32,079 bases of DNA, taken from positions 1 through 32,079 of the forward strand of contig JBELML010000071.1 in assembly GCA_042095835.1 (NCBI GenBank), read 5' to 3'. Numbering within the stretch: the stretch's first letter is position 1; every line of letters starts with the position of its first letter. This stretch comes from DATFKA01 sp042095835. GTDB taxonomy: Bacteria > Bacteroidota > Bacteroidia > Chitinophagales > Saprospiraceae. The notes below the pieces were generated by a model. It saw only the letters and a program-made list of their open reading frames with translations, ran no database searches and was not told where the DNA came from. Shown piece by piece: positions 21,979 through 30,549 of the stretch. Position numbers and translations under genes: made by a program.

Positions 21979-24681
21979 ATGCAAATTACTTTTAACATTC
22001 ATTACTATACCCAATGGGGCCAGCAACTAGCTATAGTTGGTGATGTACCAGAGTTGGGCGCTGATCAATTGGATAGGGCGCTTTTGCTGCAATATAAAAA
22101 AGATGGACATTGGGAGGGACGTATCCATGTTTCAGAAGATTTAGAAAAGATCAACTATAAATATATCCTGGTTGATGGGGCCAAAGGAAGTCTTGCAGAG
22201 GAATGGGGAGCTTCCAGAATCCTCCGTCTCAGCGATGGGGACTTTCATTGTTGGGTCAAAGACTATTGGCGAACCAGCGAGGAGGATCAAAATGTGTTTT
22301 ACTCCTCTGCCTTCAAAAATGCCATCTTTAAAGCGGGTAAATTTCGCCGTTTAGCCCCCAAAGTGATTAAAAAAGATGAGGTGATCATTCGTTTTCAGAT
22401 GGACGCTCCCGCCGTTCCTCCAGGTATGCAACTTGGCGTGCTTGGTAATATAGAAGAATTAGGGAACTGGAATCAAACCAAACCCCTATTGCTAGATAAT
22501 GTGGATCATCCGCGATGGACAGGAGAAATCCAATTTCCGAAATACAGGGTCGGTAACATTGCTTACAAATATTGTTTCTATGATAAAAAGACCCTGCGTG
22601 TCGAGCTTATTGAAGGCGGGTCTAATCGTAGCCTCAATATTAATACCCTCTTCGATAAGGAAATGGTCAAGGTGACGGATCAAAACTTTAGCCTACCCAA
22701 AGGCCCCTGGAAAGGTGCCGGGATGGCTGTTCCTGTTTTTTCACTACGTACAAAAGATAGCTGTGGAGTAGGAGAGTTTAGTGATCTAAAGAAAATGGTA
22801 GACTGGGCAGACAAGTGTAGTATGCGGATGGTACAAATACTACCTGTGAATGATACTACTGCTACCAAGACCTGGACAGATTCTTATCCTTATGCGGCGA
22901 TTTCGGTATTTGCTTTACATCCGATTTTGCTTCACTTAGATCATTTGCCAGGAGTTGATAAAACTGCTTTAAAGAAAGCCAAAACCCAACTTAATAAGCT
23001 AGACCAAGTGGACTATGAAGCGGTCATGAAGGAAAAGATCACTTTGGCAAAACAAGCTTTCCTTTCTGATGTTGACGGCTTTTTGAAGGATAAAGCCTTT
23101 AAAAAATACTTTAGAGAAAGTAAGCATTGGCTGGAACCCTTTGCCCTGTTTTGTTACTTCAGAGATCAATATAATACGCCCGATTTTTCTAAATGGGGTA
23201 GCCACCAGAAGTACAGCAAAACGCTCCTTAAAAAAATGGCTAAGCCAGGCAGTGAGGCTTACGAAGAAATGACTTTTACCTATTATCTACAGTTCTACTT
23301 AGATCAGCAATTGAGAGCTGCTGCTGACTATGCGCGATCCAAAGGAATCGTCTTAAAAGGTGATCTACCTATTGGAATCTATCGGTATAGCGCCGATGCT
23401 TGGGTAGCTCCAGAACTGTACAATATGAATGGTCAAGCGGGTGCACCACCTGATCCCTTTTCTGAAACTGGGCAAAATTGGGGCTTCCCCACCTATGACT
23501 GGAAAACAATGGCCAAAGATGGATACCAGTGGTGGAAAGATCGTATGATCCAACTAGCTCGGTACTTTGATGCCTACCGTATTGATCATATTCTGGGCTT
23601 TTTTAGGATTTGGGAGATTCCTCTGGATCAGGTCGATGGCATTCTCGGAACCTTTAATCCAGCCATTCCAATTGAGCGTAGCGAGTTTTCTCAAAAGGGA
23701 ATTTCATTTGAATTCGAAAGATATTGCAGGCCTTTTATTTCTGATCGCATATTAGAAGACTTATTTGGGGAGCAAACAGCCATGGTGAAGACACAGTTCT
23801 TGGTGGCTATGGCACCAGGCCGATATCAGTTTAAAGCAGAGTGTAGTTCGCAAAGAAAAGTACTGACTTTTCTAGATGAGCACTTCACTCCCGAACTGAA
23901 AGAAGAGCTGAAGGATAAATTATTCTCCTTGATCAGCAATGTCCTATTGATCCCGGATAATAACGATCCGCAAACTAAGTTTCATCCTAGGATCGATATG
24001 ATCAAAACAACTTCCTATCAAAACCTTGACACGATTTCTCAGGGGAAATTGAGGGAGTTGTATTACGATTATTTCTATAATCGACAAGAATCATTTTGGA
24101 AGGATCAAGCTATGGAGAAATTGCCTGCGTTGAGCAAGGCAACCGATATGCTTATCTGTGGAGAGGATTTGGGCATGGTCCCTGATTGTGTGCCTGGCGT
24201 GATGGAAGAATTGAATATCTTGACTTTAGAAATACAACGGATGTCAAAAAATCCGGCTACAGAGTTTCTCAATGTTAATGATATTCCCTACTTGTCAGTA
24301 GCAAGTCCCTCTACGCATGATATGTCTCCCATACGGGCATGGTGGGAAGAGGCGGAGTGGGAGCAGGTACAGCGGTTTTATGAGCAAGAGTTGCGTATGA
24401 TTGGTGATCATCCATTCTATTGCGAGCCCTATATTGCTCAGGCCATCATTAATCAGCATCTTAGTTGGCCTAGTATGTGGACAGTTTTTCCTATTCAAGA
24501 TTTGCTGGCAATGGATGGTCGCCTGCGTTTTGATGATCCATTTGCAGAACGCATCAATGTACCGGCTAATCCAAAGCATTATTGGCGATATCGGATGCAC
24601 CTCAATTTAGAGCAGCTGATTGAGGAGAATGGGTTTAATAATATGCTAAAAGCCATGTTAAGTTCTGCAAACAGGCTCTAG
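21979..24681 (+). CDS. malQ: 4-alpha-glucanotransferase with two N-terminal CBM20 modules
   Basis: This 900-residue amylomaltase is built like plant DPE2. Two starch-binding CBM20-type modules come first, about residues 1-115 (ITFNIHYYTQWGQQLAIVGD) and 135-245 (VIIRFQMDAPAVP, LGVLGNIEELGNWN). The GH77 catalytic domain starts near 255 (PVFSLRTKDSCGVGEFSDLK). GH77 landmarks are the nucleophile Asp in DAYRIDHILGFFRIWEIP (near 535), the acid/base Glu in ICGEDLGMVP (near 729) and the third acidic residue in STHDMSPIRAWWEE (near 780). It transfers glucan segments between malto-oligosaccharides or glycogen, so a role in glycogen or maltodextrin turnover is likely. The ATG start follows a near-consensus TATCTTTC box (21946-21953). 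No other starch gene is adjacent. Confidence 0.94.
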   Translation: MQITFNIHYYTQWGQQLAIVGDVPELGADQLDRALLLQYKKDGHWEGRIHVSEDLEKINYKYILVDGAKGSLAEEWGASRILRLSDGDFHCWVKDYWRTSEEDQNVFYSSAFKNAIFKAGKFRRLAPKVIKKDEVIIRFQMDAPAVPPGMQLGVLGNIEELGNWNQTKPLLLDNVDHPRWTGEIQFPKYRVGNIAYKYCFYDKKTLRVELIEGGSNRSLNINTLFDKEMVKVTDQNFSLPKGPWKGAGMAVPVFSLRTKDSCGVGEFSDLKKMVDWADKCSMRMVQILPVNDTTATKTWTDSYPYAAISVFALHPILLHLDHLPGVDKTALKKAKTQLNKLDQVDYEAVMKEKITLAKQAFLSDVDGFLKDKAFKKYFRESKHWLEPFALFCYFRDQYNTPDFSKWGSHQKYSKTLLKKMAKPGSEAYEEMTFTYYLQFYLDQQLRAAADYARSKGIVLKGDLPIGIYRYSADAWVAPELYNMNGQAGAPPDPFSETGQNWGFPTYDWKTMAKDGYQWWKDRMIQLARYFDAYRIDHILGFFRIWEIPLDQVDGILGTFNPAIPIERSEFSQKGISFEFERYCRPFISDRILEDLFGEQTAMVKTQFLVAMAPGRYQFKAECSSQRKVLTFLDEHFTPELKEELKDKLFSLISNVLLIPDNNDPQTKFHPRIDMIKTTSYQNLDTISQGKLRELYYDYFYNRQESFWKDQAMEKLPALSKATDMLICGEDLGMVPDCVPGVMEELNILTLEIQRMSKNPATEFLNVNDIPYLSVASPSTHDMSPIRAWWEEAEWEQVQRFYEQELRMIGDHPFYCEPYIAQAIINQHLSWPSMWTVFPIQDLLAMDGRLRFDDPFAERINVPANPKHYWRYRMHLNLEQLIEENGFNNMLKAMLSSANRL

Positions 24682-24772
24682 CTTGATGGGAGAAGCAGCA
24701 TTTAATAACTTTTAGGAATCTGAAAATTAGTACTTAGCAAGCTGGAATACGAATCAATTGAATATTGATATT

Positions 24773-24780
24773 TACTTTTG
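24773..24780 (+). promoter_or_regulatory. -7 promoter box (TACTTTTG) of the PorV/PorQ-like gene
   Basis: TACTTTTG matches TAnnTTTG. It implies a start near 24787 and a very short leader before the ATG at 24794. It also argues against the TTG start at 24758 upstream. Confidence 0.5.
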
Positions 24781-24793
24781 CAAAAAAGATATA

Positions 24794-25879
24794 ATGCACC
24801 AGAAGTCTATTCTCCTTCTTTTTTTGTTTTCAATGGTCAGCACCGTTATCTATTCTCAAGCGAAGTATAGCAACGAATTTCTCAATATTGGAGTAGGAGG
24901 GCGCGCTCAGGGTTTGGGCAACGCTGTGATTGCTAGTGTTGATGATGTGACCGCTGGTTATTGGAACCCAGCTGGCCTCGCTGCTAATGCTAGCTTTGAG
25001 GGCTTAGAAATTGGAGCCATGCATACGGAGTGGTTTGCCGGAATTGGCACCTACGATTACCTCGGCATCATCCTACCTTTTTCTAATGATAAAAGAAGAA
25101 TTGGCATCAGTGCTTTACGGTTTGGTATTGACAATATCCCGAATACACTTAGTCTCTACGAAAGCGATGGTACCGTCAATTTTGACAACCTGTCTTCCTT
25201 TTCAGCAGCAGACTATGCCTTTTTATTAAGCTATGCCCAAGAAATCTCCTTGAACCAAGGTAGATTATTAGTAGGCGGAAATATCAAAGTCGTACACCGG
25301 CGTATTGGACCATTTGCTACTTCCTGGGGCTTTGGTTTGGATTTGGGACTACAATATTGGCGCAATAAATGGAAGTTTGCCTTGGTCGCAAGAGACATCC
25401 CTTCCACCTTCAATGGTTGGTCTTTTGATTTTACGGATGAGGAGAGAGAAGTCTTGGAACTCACCAGTAATGAAGTTCCTATCAGTAATGTAGAAGTCAC
25501 TAATCCTTCAATTATATTGGGCATATATCGGAAATTTCAGACGGGCAAGATTGGTATTGCCCCAGAACTCAATTGGATCATCACTACAGATGGAGAACGG
25601 AACACTCTGGTGTCTTCTAGTACCTTCAGTATGGATCCCGCCTTTGGGATTGAATTGGATTATAGCGAGTTTGCTTTCCTTCGAGCTGGGGTCAATCAAT
25701 TCCAAGACCTAGTGGATATCGATGGTACTACTACGACCACCGCTAGACCCAGTATAGGAGTAGGCTTCAAGGTGTCTAATCTTAAGGTAGATTATGCTTT
25801 TAGTGATTTGGGTTCTGAAGATGATACCTTCTCTCATATCATTTCTCTCATTCTACGCCTAAAACCAAAAAATCCTTAG
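24794..25879 (+). CDS. PorV/PorQ family outer-membrane protein
   Basis: This 361-residue protein has a signal peptide (MHQKSILLLFLFSMVSTVIYSQ). The conserved family opening then follows: FLNIGVGGRAQGLGNAVIAS, DDVTAGYWNPAGLA. Alternating amphipathic strands run to the C-terminus, as expected for a FadL-like barrel. PorV and PorQ are parts of the type IX attachment complex that shuttles or anchors CTD-bearing cargo, and many Bacteroidota carry extra paralogues. I cannot tell whether this is PorV, PorQ or a paralogue from sequence alone. The T9SS cargo at 15286-17661 is a possible client. The frame is open from TTG 24758, but the signal peptide and -7 box favour ATG 24794. Confidence 0.85.
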   Translation: MHQKSILLLFLFSMVSTVIYSQAKYSNEFLNIGVGGRAQGLGNAVIASVDDVTAGYWNPAGLAANASFEGLEIGAMHTEWFAGIGTYDYLGIILPFSNDKRRIGISALRFGIDNIPNTLSLYESDGTVNFDNLSSFSAADYAFLLSYAQEISLNQGRLLVGGNIKVVHRRIGPFATSWGFGLDLGLQYWRNKWKFALVARDIPSTFNGWSFDFTDEEREVLELTSNEVPISNVEVTNPSIILGIYRKFQTGKIGIAPELNWIITTDGERNTLVSSSTFSMDPAFGIELDYSEFAFLRAGVNQFQDLVDIDGTTTTTARPSIGVGFKVSNLKVDYAFSDLGSEDDTFSHIISLILRLKPKNP

Positions 25880-26556
25880 AAAGCCGCCCATTATTTACCG
25901 CTGCTCAAGCTTTATATGCTGGCCAAACAGGAATCTTGCGCTCGAAGCTAATTTTTTCACCCTATCGTCAGTGCACTCGATCAGCATAGAATCATGGAGA
26001 AGGACTCGGCTAGTGAGAACTATGATCTTCCTCTTGCCAAAATCTCAAATATTGACTATTTTTGAACTTGATAGCAATCATGCTGTTGAAGATATACCAC
26101 GCAGATATCGCATGTGTTTGGACTCTACATTTTATAAAATTAGAGTACGACTTGGTGTGACTAGGGCGGGCCTCAATTCCGGACTTGTGCTGGAACTCTC
26201 TTCGGAGACAAGGGGATTACTGAACCATACTGGCGGCTCTATTCCTGATTTTTACGAGGGTCAAAACCTCCCTGATATTTGTGTGGTCTTTTTTTCTTAT
26301 TCTAGTGCCTTCCGAGAGATCATCCTGTAGTGAAAATAGTTATTGAGACAATCTAATTGCTTATGCTCCAAGGAGTCGGATGGTAAAGTTTCTTTCCACA
26401 TTTTTTTTGAAAAAATTAGGGCTCATTTGCTGCCAAACCCTCCAACAAGTAAATAGATAAACAAGACTGTAGATAATAAGCATAGGTAAGCATCTTTACC
26501 AGCAATTCACTGTAAGGTTTTTTACATTCAAGAACCTTATGATGATGATTTTTCAC
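25880..26556. other. Region without a credible gene
   Basis: Nearly 0.7 kb follows the PorV-like gene without any recognisable product. A 119-codon frame (25971-26330) begins with GTG and lacks family resemblance, a signal or a promoter box. Another frame around 25952-26066 reads about 38 codons with coding-like composition (ending KISNIDYF) between two stops. Either might be a decayed remnant. I would not annotate them as genes. Confidence 0.5.
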
Positions 26557-26658
26557 CACTAAGCCATTAAGGGCATTAAGCATCACTAAGCTGCTGAGGG
26601 AATAAGATTGATTTTAAGGTTTTTGTCTTAGTGTACCTTAATGATCTTACCTCCTTAG
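26557..26658. repeat. TAAG-rich palindromic repeat, family E
   Basis: Left arm 26558-26590 (ACTAAG-CATTAAG-CATTAAG-CACTAAG pattern) pairs in register with right arm 26627-26658 (CTTAGTG-CCTTAATG-CTTA-CCTTAG). About 36 bp of unpaired DNA separates the arms. The element runs into the family A copy at 26658. Confidence 0.7.
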
Positions 26659-26818
26659 AGCATGTTTAAAAGTTTATCCTTCGGGCTAAAATTCGCCCTT
26701 TCAAGTCTATATTTCGTTAAAAATACTCGCAATAGCTAAGGCTATTACTGTGCTTTTTGCCTCATTTAGATTTGAAATCATCAAATTTTAACTCCAAAAA
26801 CAAAATTTAAACATACTC
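26658..26818. repeat. Palindromic interspersed repeat, family A, copy 2
   Basis: This 161-bp segment, read in reverse complement, aligns along its length with 7029-7188. It has the same ends (GAGYATGTTTAAA type), the same GTTTTTGGAGTTAAAATTTG block, the same GGCAAAAAGC, and the same central AATAGC / GCTATT hairpin. Differences lie mainly in the mid-arm segments. It sits about 100 bp before the acyltransferase gene. Confidence 0.87.
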
Positions 26819-26897
26819 TTAGTGGTATATTTTATCTACAGTGAGAATTTCTGCATCATTCCTACATTAGACAATTATATCATTAAACTTTAGCATG

Positions 26898-26905
26898 TAT
26901 CTTTG
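26898..26905 (+). promoter_or_regulatory. -7 promoter box (TATCTTTG) of the acyltransferase
   Basis: TATCTTTG matches TAnnTTTG and ends 15 bp before the ATG at 26921. No TTG occurs at the -33 spacing. The palindromic repeat lies upstream and does not overlap it. Confidence 0.6.
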
Positions 26906-26920
26906 TTAAAATTTTAGAAA

Positions 26921-27823
26921 ATGAACCACCTGATATTTTATCTATTGGTCAAGCCTATTTCAATGCTGCCACTTTGGGCATTATACGGAATTAGTAATTT
27001 CCTATACGTCGTTCTGTATCGAATTTTTCGATATCGAGTGAAAGTGGTTTCAGGTAATATTGCGCGCTCTTTTCCGGAGAAAAGTGTTAAAGAGCGTAAA
27101 AAGATTGAGAAAGGGTTCTATTCTTATTTCTTCGATCTCATTCTAGAAACGCTCAAGCATTTTAGTATTTCTGCTGAAGAAATTAAAAGCCGCGTTAAGA
27201 TGCGAAACATTGAGATGATTGATCGCTTTGCCGAAGAGGGGCAGAGCGTATTTCTATTATCAGGGCACTATGGTAATTGGGAGCTAGCTGCCATGGGTAT
27301 CGAACTGTATAGTAAACATAAAATGTGTGGTATCTACCATCCGCTGAAGAATAAGTTTTGGAATAAAAAGCTGCAAGAAAGTAGGAGCCGATTGGGGATG
27401 GATCTGGTTTCCAAACGAGAGTTATCTGGCTATTTTGAAAAAACAATGGGTACGCCAATTGGTACCTTGATCGCCACTGATCAAAGCCCATCTAATCCCT
27501 ATCGAGCTTATTGGACCAATTTTCTCAACCAGGATACAGCTGTCCTTTTTGGGACTGAAAAATTTGGAAAAGATTATAATCAGCCGATTTATTTTGGAAA
27601 AATTATCAGGACCAAAAGAGGCCACTACGAAGTAGAGTTTGTCAAAGTTACGGACGAGCCTCGTAGCTTACCCTACGGAGAAATCACGGAGCGACATACC
27701 AAGATTCTGGAAGACTTGATTAGAGAGGCACCAGCTTATTGGTTATGGACGCATAAACGCTGGAAACGTACGAAACCTGATGATTATCAAGAACATTTAG
27801 AGAAAATGAAAGCCCGTGTCTAA
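26921..27823 (+). CDS. Lysophospholipid / lipid A acyltransferase (LpxL/HtrB family)
   Basis: This 300-residue protein has one N-terminal membrane segment (LIFYLLVKPISMLPLWALYG) followed by the LpxL-type domain. The HxxxxE-like catalytic motif is seen in LLSGHYGNWELAAMG (His and Glu near residues 116-121). Downstream GIYHPLKNKFWNKKL, TLIATDQSPSN and the C-terminal YWLWTHKRWK are typical of bacterial lipid A acyltransferases. The enzyme is expected on the inner face of the cytoplasmic membrane, adding a secondary acyl chain to lipid A or a related lipid. Exact acceptor and chain length cannot be read from sequence. The start is ATG. It converges on cca with 22 bp between the stops. Confidence 0.92.
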   Translation: MNHLIFYLLVKPISMLPLWALYGISNFLYVVLYRIFRYRVKVVSGNIARSFPEKSVKERKKIEKGFYSYFFDLILETLKHFSISAEEIKSRVKMRNIEMIDRFAEEGQSVFLLSGHYGNWELAAMGIELYSKHKMCGIYHPLKNKFWNKKLQESRSRLGMDLVSKRELSGYFEKTMGTPIGTLIATDQSPSNPYRAYWTNFLNQDTAVLFGTEKFGKDYNQPIYFGKIIRTKRGHYEVEFVKVTDEPRSLPYGEITERHTKILEDLIREAPAYWLWTHKRWKRTKPDDYQEHLEKMKARV

Positions 27824-27845
27824 TAGAAGAATGAACCAACTTAAC

Positions 27846-29264
27846 TTAAGCAACTGGTTCCAGGCCCAACTCCTTGCCCTTGGAAAGCATGAGGTCGAGC
27901 GCTGCTTCTTTTTCATTAGGTATATCGCCATCTAGAATAGACTCTCGGATATGATCTTTGATGATACCCACTGTCCTAGAGGGAGGAATGCCAAAGGTTT
28001 CCATAATCATTTCACCAGTGACTGGAGGTTGCCAATTGCGGAGTTGATCTTTTTCCTCTACCTCCTTGATCTTTTCTTGCAAGATGTTATAGTTCGAAAG
28101 ATAGCGCTTGACCTTTTTGGGATTCTTAGAGGTGATATCTGCCTTACAAAGCATCATCAAATCGTCGATGTCATCACCAGCTTCGAAGAGTAAACGGCGA
28201 ACTGCGGAGTCTGTGATTTCTTCTTTCGTCAAGGCAATGGGCCGTAGATGTAGTCGTACCAACTTTTGGACATACTTCATTTTCTGATCCATGGGGAGCT
28301 TGAGCCTCCTAAATATTTTGGGTGTCATATGCGCTCCCAATGCTTCGTGCCCGTGGAAAGTCCAGCCCTGTACTTTGTCGAAGCGTTTGGTGGGTGGTTT
28401 AGCGATATCGTGCATGATAGCCGACCAACGCAGCCAAATATCAGAGGTGTTCCTACTGAGATTATCGAGTACCTCTAGGGTATGATAGAAGTTGTCTTTA
28501 TGCGCTCTTCCTTCTCTCACTTCTACTCCTTGCAGCGCGGCCATTTCAGGAAAAATGAGTTGTAGCAAGCCCGTTTTGAATAGCAATTTAAAACCAACCG
28601 AAGGTACGGGAGATAAAACTATTTTATTGAGTTCTATAGCAATCCGTTCCTTGGAGACAATATGTATTCTATTCTTTTCTGCTCGGATGGCCTGTAGTGT
28701 ATTAGGGTCTATCCAAAAGTCAAGCTGGCTGGCAAAGCGGATGGCGCGCATCATGCGTAGCGGATCGTCAGAAAAGGTTTTCTTAGGGTCTAATGGTGTT
28801 TTAATCAGTTTTTCCTCTAGATGATGGAGACCACCAAAAGAATCGATAATGCTACCAAAGTCCCTTTCATTCAAGCTTACCGCCAAAGCGTTGATCGTAA
28901 AATCGCGCCTATTTTGATCATCATCTAGCGAGCCTTCTTCTACGGAAGGTTTGCGAGAATCTTTGCGATAAGACTCCTTGCGTGCGCCTACAAATTCGAC
29001 TTCGAGACCTTGATGCTTGAGCATGGCTGTTCCAAATCGACGATAAACAGCTACCCTTGGGATAGGACGGAGCTGCTGTGCTACGGCTTCGGCCAAGTCG
29101 ATACCACTACCTACACATACAATGTCAATGTCTTTAGATTGGCGTGCTAGGAGCCGATCTCGTACATAGCCACCTACTACATAGGCAGGGTAGCCTAGGT
29201 CTTTAGAGGCTTGGCTGATGATCTCAAATATTTTTCGTTCGTGCGCTTGTATGTTGAAAACCAA
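27846..29264 (-). CDS. cca: CCA-adding tRNA nucleotidyltransferase with HD domain
   Basis: The N-terminal class-II nucleotidyltransferase domain (YVVGGYVRDRLLARQSKDID, residues about 25-45, with the catalytic DxD as DID) is followed by DQNRRDFTINALAVSL, DPLRMMRAIRFASQLDF and a helical tRNA-binding body. An HD domain (IMHDIAKPPTKRF, near residue 280) follows. It adds or repairs the 3' CCA of tRNAs, which the tRNA-Gly gene in this window does not encode. At 472 residues it matches Bacteroidota Cca proteins. The start is a TTG (MVFNIQAHERKIF), 11 bp after the dusB stop, so dusB and cca look like one operon. Confidence 0.94.
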   Translation of the reverse strand: MVFNIQAHERKIFEIISQASKDLGYPAYVVGGYVRDRLLARQSKDIDIVCVGSGIDLAEAVAQQLRPIPRVAVYRRFGTAMLKHQGLEVEFVGARKESYRKDSRKPSVEEGSLDDDQNRRDFTINALAVSLNERDFGSIIDSFGGLHHLEEKLIKTPLDPKKTFSDDPLRMMRAIRFASQLDFWIDPNTLQAIRAEKNRIHIVSKERIAIELNKIVLSPVPSVGFKLLFKTGLLQLIFPEMAALQGVEVREGRAHKDNFYHTLEVLDNLSRNTSDIWLRWSAIMHDIAKPPTKRFDKVQGWTFHGHEALGAHMTPKIFRRLKLPMDQKMKYVQKLVRLHLRPIALTKEEITDSAVRRLLFEAGDDIDDLMMLCKADITSKNPKKVKRYLSNYNILQEKIKEVEEKDQLRNWQPPVTGEMIMETFGIPPSRTVGIIKDHIRESILDGDIPNEKEAALDLMLSKGKELGLEPVA

Positions 29265-29275
29265 GGTAGACAGTT

Positions 29276-30274
29276 TTATGCAATCGGTGCGGCAGCCACA
29301 CTGTATCGCTCTTCAATTTGATCGAGTATTTCTAATAGAATAGATGGGTCGTGTTCGGTGACGAGTTTCTGGCGGTAGGGTTTGATATGCGGATAACCGC
29401 GGAAATAATTGGTGTAATGCCTACGCATTTCTAGAACACCTAACTTTTCGCCCTTCCAATCCAATGAGTGCTGCAAGTGTTGTTTAACAGCAGATACACG
29501 CTCATGGATATCAGGAGCAGGTAGGAGCTCTCCCGTTTTAAAATAATGCTTGATGTCTCTGAAAATCCAAGGATAGCCAATACTTGCTCTTCCAATCATA
29601 ATCCCATCAACCCCATAGCGGTTACGATATTCCAAAGCTTTTTGCGGGCTATTAATATCTCCATTTCCAAAGATAGGGATGTGTATACGTGGATTCTCTT
29701 TGATCTTACCAATTTTGGTCCAGTCTGCTTCGCCCTTATACATTTGTTTGCGGGTACGCCCGTGGATGGAGAGTGCTTTAATACCTACATCTTGAAGCCG
29801 CTCGGCAACTTCTTCGATAAAGATCGTATTATCATCCCAACCTAAACGAGTTTTGACAGTGACCGGTAAATTGGTCGATTTAACGATATGATCGGTCAAT
29901 TTGACCATTCGGTCTATATCTTGTAGAATACCTGCCCCAGCCATTTTACAAACGACCTTTTTCACTGGACAGCCGAAGTTAATATCGAGTACTTCAGGTT
30001 GAGCTTCTTCTACAATAGCGGCTGCTCTGCTCATCGAGTCCATTTCGGCACCAAAAATTTGAATACCAATGGGCCGTTCGTATTCATAGATATCTAGTTT
30101 CTGTACACTTTTAGTGGCATCTCTGATCAATCCTTCTACAGAAATAAACTCTGTGTACATCATATCAGCACCCTGAGCTTTACAAAGGGCACGGAAAGGA
30201 GGGTCACTAACATCCTCCATTGGAGCAAGCAATAAGGGGAATTCGCCTAAGTCAACTGAACCAATCTTTACCAT
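29276..30274 (-). CDS. dusB: tRNA-dihydrouridine synthase
   Basis: This 332-residue FMN-dependent TIM-barrel enzyme reduces uridines in the tRNA D-loop. Motifs are LLLAPMEDVSDPPFRALC at the N-terminus, the catalytic Cys in LDINFGCPVKKV, then MAGAGIL, the FMN-phosphate side VTVKTRLGWDD, LSIHGRTRKQMYKGEADW, and IFGNGDI followed by GVDGIMIGRASIGYPWIF. The C-terminal helical domain includes RRHYTNYFRGYP. Position specificity (DusB-type U17) is inferred from similarity. The start is ATG at 30274, with a well-formed promoter upstream. It heads the dusB - cca operon. Confidence 0.94.
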   Translation of the reverse strand: MVKIGSVDLGEFPLLLAPMEDVSDPPFRALCKAQGADMMYTEFISVEGLIRDATKSVQKLDIYEYERPIGIQIFGAEMDSMSRAAAIVEEAQPEVLDINFGCPVKKVVCKMAGAGILQDIDRMVKLTDHIVKSTNLPVTVKTRLGWDDNTIFIEEVAERLQDVGIKALSIHGRTRKQMYKGEADWTKIGKIKENPRIHIPIFGNGDINSPQKALEYRNRYGVDGIMIGRASIGYPWIFRDIKHYFKTGELLPAPDIHERVSAVKQHLQHSLDWKGEKLGVLEMRRHYTNYFRGYPHIKPYRQKLVTEHDPSILLEILDQIEERYSVAAAPIA

Positions 30275-30327
30275 ATCAATTTTTCTAATAGACTAGGAAA
30301 TGGCTTGTCAATAGTTTATACAATTGG

Positions 30328-30358
30328 CAAAAATACCGATTTCAAAGTTCAATACAAA
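30328..30358 (-). promoter_or_regulatory. Promoter of dusB - cca (TTTG - 19 bp - TATTTTTG)
   Basis: The minus strand reads TTTG (30355-30358), a 19-bp spacer, then TATTTTTG (30328-30335). Both boxes and spacing fit the Bacteroidota consensus. Expected start near 30321, about 47 nt before the dusB ATG. Confidence 0.75.
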
Positions 30359-30549
30359 TAGAATGAATCAAATAATTCAGCTATTGGTTCCAAGCATATC
30401 AGAATTCATGTCGTATAGGACAAAGAAAATGCAGACAAAGAGATTAGATATAGTTATTGAGTTAAAATATTTTATGGGCAATTGGTTTTAAAAAGTTCTA
30501 TAAAATTGCTTTCTTGAGCTTTGACTACAAACAAAAAACTATATCATAC

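Noticed and set aside
25971..26330. 119-codon frame after the PorV-like gene
   Set aside because: GTG start, no similarity I recognise, no promoter box and unusual composition. Kept only as part of an unexplained region.
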